DNA from: Onchocerca lupi
Lineage: Eukaryota > Nematoda > Chromadorea > Rhabditida > Onchocercidae
Reading direction: 5' to 3'
NCBI GenBank assembly: GCA_028564675.1
Contig: JAOVVO010000078.1
Coordinates: forward strand, 124,001 to 188,000
Length of the DNA: 64,000 nt
Within the stretch, counting starts at the first letter, position 1. Every line of letters starts with the position of its first letter. Shown here piece after piece: positions 58,791-64,000 of the stretch. Made by a program: the position numbers and the translations under genes. The notes below the pieces were generated by a model, which saw only the letters and a list, made by a program, of their open reading frames with translations, did no database searches and was not told the origin of the DNA.

Positions 58791-61486
58791 TTAACTGAAT
58801 GATGTTTGTAATTTGATTGCTTATTCTGCTTTTGATGGAATGATAACAAACTGTCAGGGATCCATCTTTCTTGAGCAATAGGTAGTTTCTATTCATCGAC
58901 AAATCGAGAAGTAATAATTATGACATAAAAAGAAAGAACAAAACTAGAAGAATTGCGAAGAGCGTTATGTAACACATATTTGTTGTTATTGGCGCTTCCT
59001 AAAAAGAAAGAAGAATTATTGAGTAATAAAGATGTTGAAAGACGACGAATGTGACAAAAACAGATCGAAGGGGAAAGTAGCGATGGAAAGGTAAGAGTAA
59101 CTCACAAACGGTGACAACGCCGTCTTCTTTAGCGAAGCTCGTGAGCTAGATACCTTCAGGGCATGATTCAATCTACCCTTAACAGAGGGAAAGTGGAAGA
59201 AGTTGTGCAACGGAGTGGAATGCAGAGGAAGAAAACTCGTCCATCCGGTCTCTGCTAAAATTTCGCTTTTTTCTAAAAATTTAGCCTCTAGCAAGCATCA
59301 ATCTACAGACTATTTCTTGTCTACTTGCTCTCTTTGCAATGATCGTTGAATTTGATGCAGAAAAAATGCAATCAATTGTTGATGCGAGTAATAATAATGA
59401 AAATAAAGTGAAGTAATGTCGACGGTTATGTATATTGCCAAAAGGATGATCAACGCTGTGATGATTGTGAAATAAAAGGACTGTAGAACTTATTGGCCTG
59501 GATTTTTAATCATCTCTTATCATCGTGACATTGACAAGATGAGCTGTTTACAACCTGGAATCTGTCATCATCATTAACTGTCTTCCTCTTTTCTGATCCC
59601 CGTTAAGTGATGATGTTGTTGTATCATTGCACAGACATTTCTCCTCTCATCCAATTTCTGAAATGCAGGTTAAAGGGAAGGTGGAAAGCAGCGTGCTGGA
59701 AGAACATGCTTCCCTTTTGCAGTGCTTTTAAATTTAGAAATGAAAAGAATTTCACGATGCCAACGCTTCTGAGGGTAAGTTTAGTGCTGCCTCCTTACTA
59801 CTAATATGTCGATTTCCAGTTTTCTTGTGCGATTTCTGATTTCTAAGGAATAGCTGATGGCATGCTGTAACCTGTGTGATACACACATACTAGGATGTAG
59901 AATTATTAAATAAGCTTTATATCTACATGGAGAAGACTGTTTGAGGACCAAAATAGAAAAGAAATAGATAAAATAGTTCAGAAGAAAAGAGGTCACAAAA
60001 TGGAGTTCATCCCCTCCAAATATCTTCCAGCTTCATTAGCACAATTTAGTGCTGGAACATCAGCTCTTAAGCGTAACAGAAACTTTCATGGCTTAAGCAA
60101 TGACGAGGATGATAATGATAAGCTCTTGTCTTGTCTTAGATTGATTGGTGGAGTATGGAAACAGGTTACAATTCTTTTCACCTTCTAAAAGCAAATGTAA
60201 GAGAAAGCGAAAGGCGGAGAAAGGAAGACGAGATTGAACTGCTAAGTGGCAGTCATTTGTAAAAATCCAGATAGATTGAAATTTCAACTGGAGAAGGATG
60301 GAAAGGGGAAAGGGCAGAGAAGGGAAAATTTAAAAATAAAATGTGATAGCATTTGAAGAAAGAGTGAAGTGACAAAGTTATGTATATTTCAATTCTACAA
60401 TACTGTCACAAATCCTAAGCCCAAAAAATGAATGTGGAGGAGAATTGCTTGCAATATCTTTGTTGCTCTGTCTTAAAAATAAGGAAGATATCAATTCTGG
60501 AAAAATAAATCTGAGCAGATCCTTAGAAAAATATCTCTACGACTGCGATAGGAGAAAGACGTTTTGATTTTTGAATGGGGAGTAATTATATTCAAAATTA
60601 ATTACCTATCCACGTATTACATGAATAAATTCATGATAAGATAAAGGAACTGTTTGTTCTTATTATAATGAATTTTTATTACTATATAGCAGGAAAAAAT
60701 CCTCCTCATCAATTATTTGTGAATAATTTTGCTAAGAGAATCATTTGAATTAGAAATTGAATTAATTTTTAGTATAAATGTATTTGATATAATTCTTCAA
60801 TTTTTTCGCATCCGAAAAAATCTACTTTTTAAAAACTTCCCTATTTTTTAAATGCTGAATTAACTACCAAAAGTCTAAGAAGAATTCTAATCCTGGTGTC
60901 TTATTCATTTTTAGAAAGCAAATAAAGACAAATATTTACACATGTAACCCTCATTGCAATCAATGTTATATTTTTGGTCAATAACAATGGATCAATTTTT
61001 CATTTATCATCATTTTTGAAGCGAAAATAAAACTTTCCAAATATTAGCTATATCATTTATTATTTTCAAAAACGAGTGAAGCAAATTTAATTTGTGAAAA
61101 ATAAAATAATGATCTGATTAGAAATAATCTGAATTTAGTTGAAAAGAGATATTATTAATAATTATCTTTAACCGATTCGCATAACAAAATTCTGGCCAAT
61201 CAGTTCGATGAGCCATTGATTAGTTAGTAAATTTTGGAATGATTGAGTAACTTTTTTTATCTCTTAAATTTTTTTTTTTTAATTCAAATCCGATGGTACT
61301 GGATAAATTTTATTCCTTCGAGCCAAACTTTTAAAGTAGTGAAAATAAAAGTGTCTAAATAAATTGGATAATTATCAGTTAACACTAAAACGAATTATTT
61401 CTCTTCATTTTTTATCGCATCTTATCATTTAGAGAAAGCTGTTGACATTGATAATGATTAGGGAACATTGGTTTCAATTAAAGTTT

Positions 61487-61492
<6 letters not shown>

Positions 61493-61520
<28 letters not shown>
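61493..61520. repeat. Poly-A tract
   Basis: About 28 uninterrupted A residues. No retroposed element body was recognised upstream of it. Confidence -1.
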
Positions 61521-61521
<1 letters not shown>

Positions 61522-62854
61522 AAATTGCTTCATATAAGATGGCGAAGGCATTCAGTATGCGATTAATAATCAGAATAAGACTGTGCAAAAAAGATTGAAA
61601 TCGGACAGTTAAAAAAACAATTCACTCGTCATTTTGAAATCTAAGTTGCTTTTCAAGATGGGAATGCTGGATGTTCACGTAAGTGAAAATTGCCGAAGTT
61701 TTTAGGAATTCTTTCCACCTGTTGCAACGTTATTATTATAAACATGTCATATTGAATACAACATATATTATAATTTGAAAGCCATCTACAAAAATGCTTT
61801 GAGAGAATGTCTTTATAAATTTTTGTGAAGTGAAGTTAAGGAGATGAGACAAAGATATGTCTCAAATGTTTTGGAAAATTTTGGTTGTCTTTAAAGATGC
61901 TCGAGGATTAAATCTGCATATCGCTATGATACACATATATGCATGCCTAAATGCCCTGAGCTTTGGTAAGGAAGAAGCTTTGCTAGATTGCTTTCTCAAT
62001 CGAGAATATAAACGATTTGCATTAAGTGCCGGAGAATTGAAAGTTAAGGCTAAAGGAAAGAATAGCTTCATCCTCATGGTTTCTTCATTGCTCAGTTAGT
62101 TTAAAAAGGGAAGATGAATACTTCAAAGGAAGAAGGTTTGGTCAAAAGAGCTTCGTTCGATCGATTAGTAAACCAATATCATCGATGAAGCTGAACTCTG
62201 TTTGTGATGAGAAGCAAATGCTAATAAGATGCTGACTCAAGAAATGAAATCTATTAAAAGCAGCCTCCGGAAATCTAGTTCACGACTTAATTAGCTAAGG
62301 GTAAGCCCAGAAGGCTACAACGTGCGCCTGGTTTAAGTTCTACTTACCGTATCCAACTCAGCTATCTTGCTTTTATTATTGATGATGATATTGTGGATAG
62401 GATGGGCTGTTAGGAAATTTCCGCAATCTCCCACCCCAACAAGAGGAGATTGCTTTCGCTTTAAGATCCAAGCCAAAACTCGATTTTCTCCTTAATCGTC
62501 AACAATAACAACCAGCACAGCATTCATCGTCTTCCTATCCACGAAATCCAAATGATAATCCTGTTAATTAGCTGTTTATGTTCCATTTGCCACTCTTTGC
62601 TCGTCATTAATACTTCTAGAACTCGATAAAGTCATCTTTTTAACATCGCTAACGAAAAAAATTAAAATCAAGAAAAAAAATGAAAATAAAAAATAAAGCT
62701 AAAACTAAAAAAAGTTGCCAAAGTGAGGATTTAAAATCCGATTGCAAATGAAAATTGGTAAAGAGATTGATGTTATGAAAGCAAACAACTACATTTAAAT
62801 TAATTACGTACAACATAACGTATCATGTACACGGATAGCTTTGACTTCCTTCGT

Positions 62855-62956
62855 CAGACTGATTTACGAAAGCTGATCACCACCGAATCAGATTGATTTA
62901 AGAAGACTGATTACCATTCAATCAGGCTGATATCCGGAAGCTGATCACCATTCAGT
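62855..62956. repeat. Three tandem copies of a 34-bp unit
   Basis: Units start at 62855, 62889 and 62923, each with the frame CAGxCTGATxTxxG, AAGxCTGAT and CACCxxxCAxTCA. Spacing is exactly 34 bases. A shortened CAGACTG follows near 62971. Internal GCTGATCACC gives each unit a small palindrome (TGATCA in copies 1 and 3). Confidence -1.
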
Positions 62957-64000
62957 CAACCGTACACCTTCAGACTGTATGTAGCGGACGACAGACAGAC
63001 GAATATTAAATATAATTACCATCGCTTTTGAACTTCTGCTGATCGATTTTGAAAGAATCATCCTATCAGACACGAATATGCAAACTAATTTAGTTCTGAT
63101 TGAATTTCTTATATTTCTGCATTATATTTCTATCAAGCGTTGATGATCAACTATGTTTGCATATCTGTTATTTCTTTCATAACTTCCCATTGTTTTCTGA
63201 AGAATTCTTACCGCTTTTTATCTGATTTCGACAGGATATCAGGAATATTTTGACCTTAGCATAAGCTCACTTACTACAATGAAATATTCAGCTTGAATCC
63301 TAGGTATATCCTATATTTCGAATATTAGTTGTCCCATTCTTCACATCATGCAAAACTTAAAGATACATTACAAATGCCTAGAGCATAAAACCACTGTAGT
63401 TAAGCATTTTGGTCGCTTACGAAAGTGCTTAAAAATCTATTGAAAGGAATTCAAAAAACCGGTAAAGATACCAATAAACGACATCAAAAAGCCCTTGCAT
63501 TTGGAAATTCTGAGAATCAGGAACGCATTCCTTCCGTTGATCTCATCTTTAAAACTTCTCAAGTATGGAATAGTTAGAATAAATCTAATATTATTTTGAA
63601 ATCAAATTTTTGCGAATCCCGTAGCAATGTTGCAAATTAATTCGTCAGCTGGAGCACAATATTATAGAAATCATTTTTCTTTTCGCCATATTTATGATTG
63701 TATGGAATTCAATCTTCGCTGTACTTTAGGGATTCATAAATGAAATTGAACTTTTTCATGCTACTCATCGATATTTCCCAAAATGTGTACGACTCGAATC
63801 GAATCAAGGATTGTGGGAGAAAAGAAGAATTTCTGGAATGAATCATGCATCAGCAAGCTACCAGGCAGTCAATTTCTAGGAGAAGGAAAGAAACAATTTT
63901 CAGGTTCGTATTGCCAATCATTTTCCTACAAAAGACATCGATAACGAAGTCATAACCGGACTTCCAGATATTTCTATATCTAACTTCAAACCGCACTCCT

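Larger units (their letters stand above)
51630..64000. other. Gene-poor upstream region of dve-1
   Basis: Twelve kilobases with no gene I can support on either strand. Frames of 60-95 codons exist but lack family similarity, codon consistency or paired splice sites. Contents: simple repeats (53266-53308, 53384-53471, 57021-57101, 58754-58790, 61493-61520), a GC-rich block (53474-53760), a GATA-motif cluster (53310-53347) and a 34-bp triple repeat (62855-62956). Probably dve-1 promoter and distal control DNA, or intergenic space up to a gene outside the window. Confidence -1.

Noticed and set aside
61857..62099. 80-codon plus-strand and 71-codon minus-strand overlapping frames
   Set aside because: Mirror frames of the same AT-rich stretch, no motif, no splice partners and no recognised family.

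Overview
This window looks like nuclear DNA from a parasitic roundworm, most likely a filarial (spirurid) nematode. The sequence is AT-rich. The genes are split into many short exons with AT-rich introns, and most exons end in a TTTTCAG-type acceptor. The closest matches I recognise are animal proteins, including a DVE-1-type factor and a divergent CK1/TTBK-type kinase of the sort nematodes have in large numbers. The species call is inference. No tRNA, rRNA, CRISPR array, transposase or bacterial-style operon was seen.

Five multi-exon genes were rebuilt by eye, all on the minus strand. Exon joins were checked by reading phase and by similarity to remembered family members. From right to left (5' to 3'): (1) a dve-1/SATB-like transcription factor, 51614-35671, with a ULD domain, a CUTL-like helical region and two homeodomains, and two introns of 5 kb or more; (2) a divergent CK1/TTBK-like protein kinase, 30621-26287; (3) a roughly 410-residue helical protein resembling the C-terminal half of NOL11, 25480-21956; (4) a KIAA0319/KIAA0319L-type type-I membrane protein, 20998-10819, with signal peptide, MANSC-like region, five PKD repeats, EGF-like module, one membrane span and a basic tail; (5) TRAPPC9, a TRAPPII vesicle-tethering subunit, 9052 to beyond the left edge.

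The most notable item is a plus-strand, intron-free 134-codon reading frame (27945-28349). It sits inside an intron of the kinase gene, on the opposite strand, and appears to encode a small PUB-domain protein. PUB domains bind the tail of the p97/CDC-48 ATPase. Other points: four introns whose flanking frames only join if the donor is GC rather than GT; a GC-rich block (about 53.47-53.76 kb) with simple repeats and GATA motifs upstream of the dve-1 coding exons; possible intronic promoter material inside dve-1; and several short tandem or inverted repeats.

The right 12 kb (51.63-64.0 kb) holds no gene I can support and is read as dve-1 upstream or intergenic DNA. Exon ends were set by hand and may be off by a few bases; the least certain are the third TRAPPC9 exon, the small kinase exon near 27.4 kb, and the true 5' ends of all genes.
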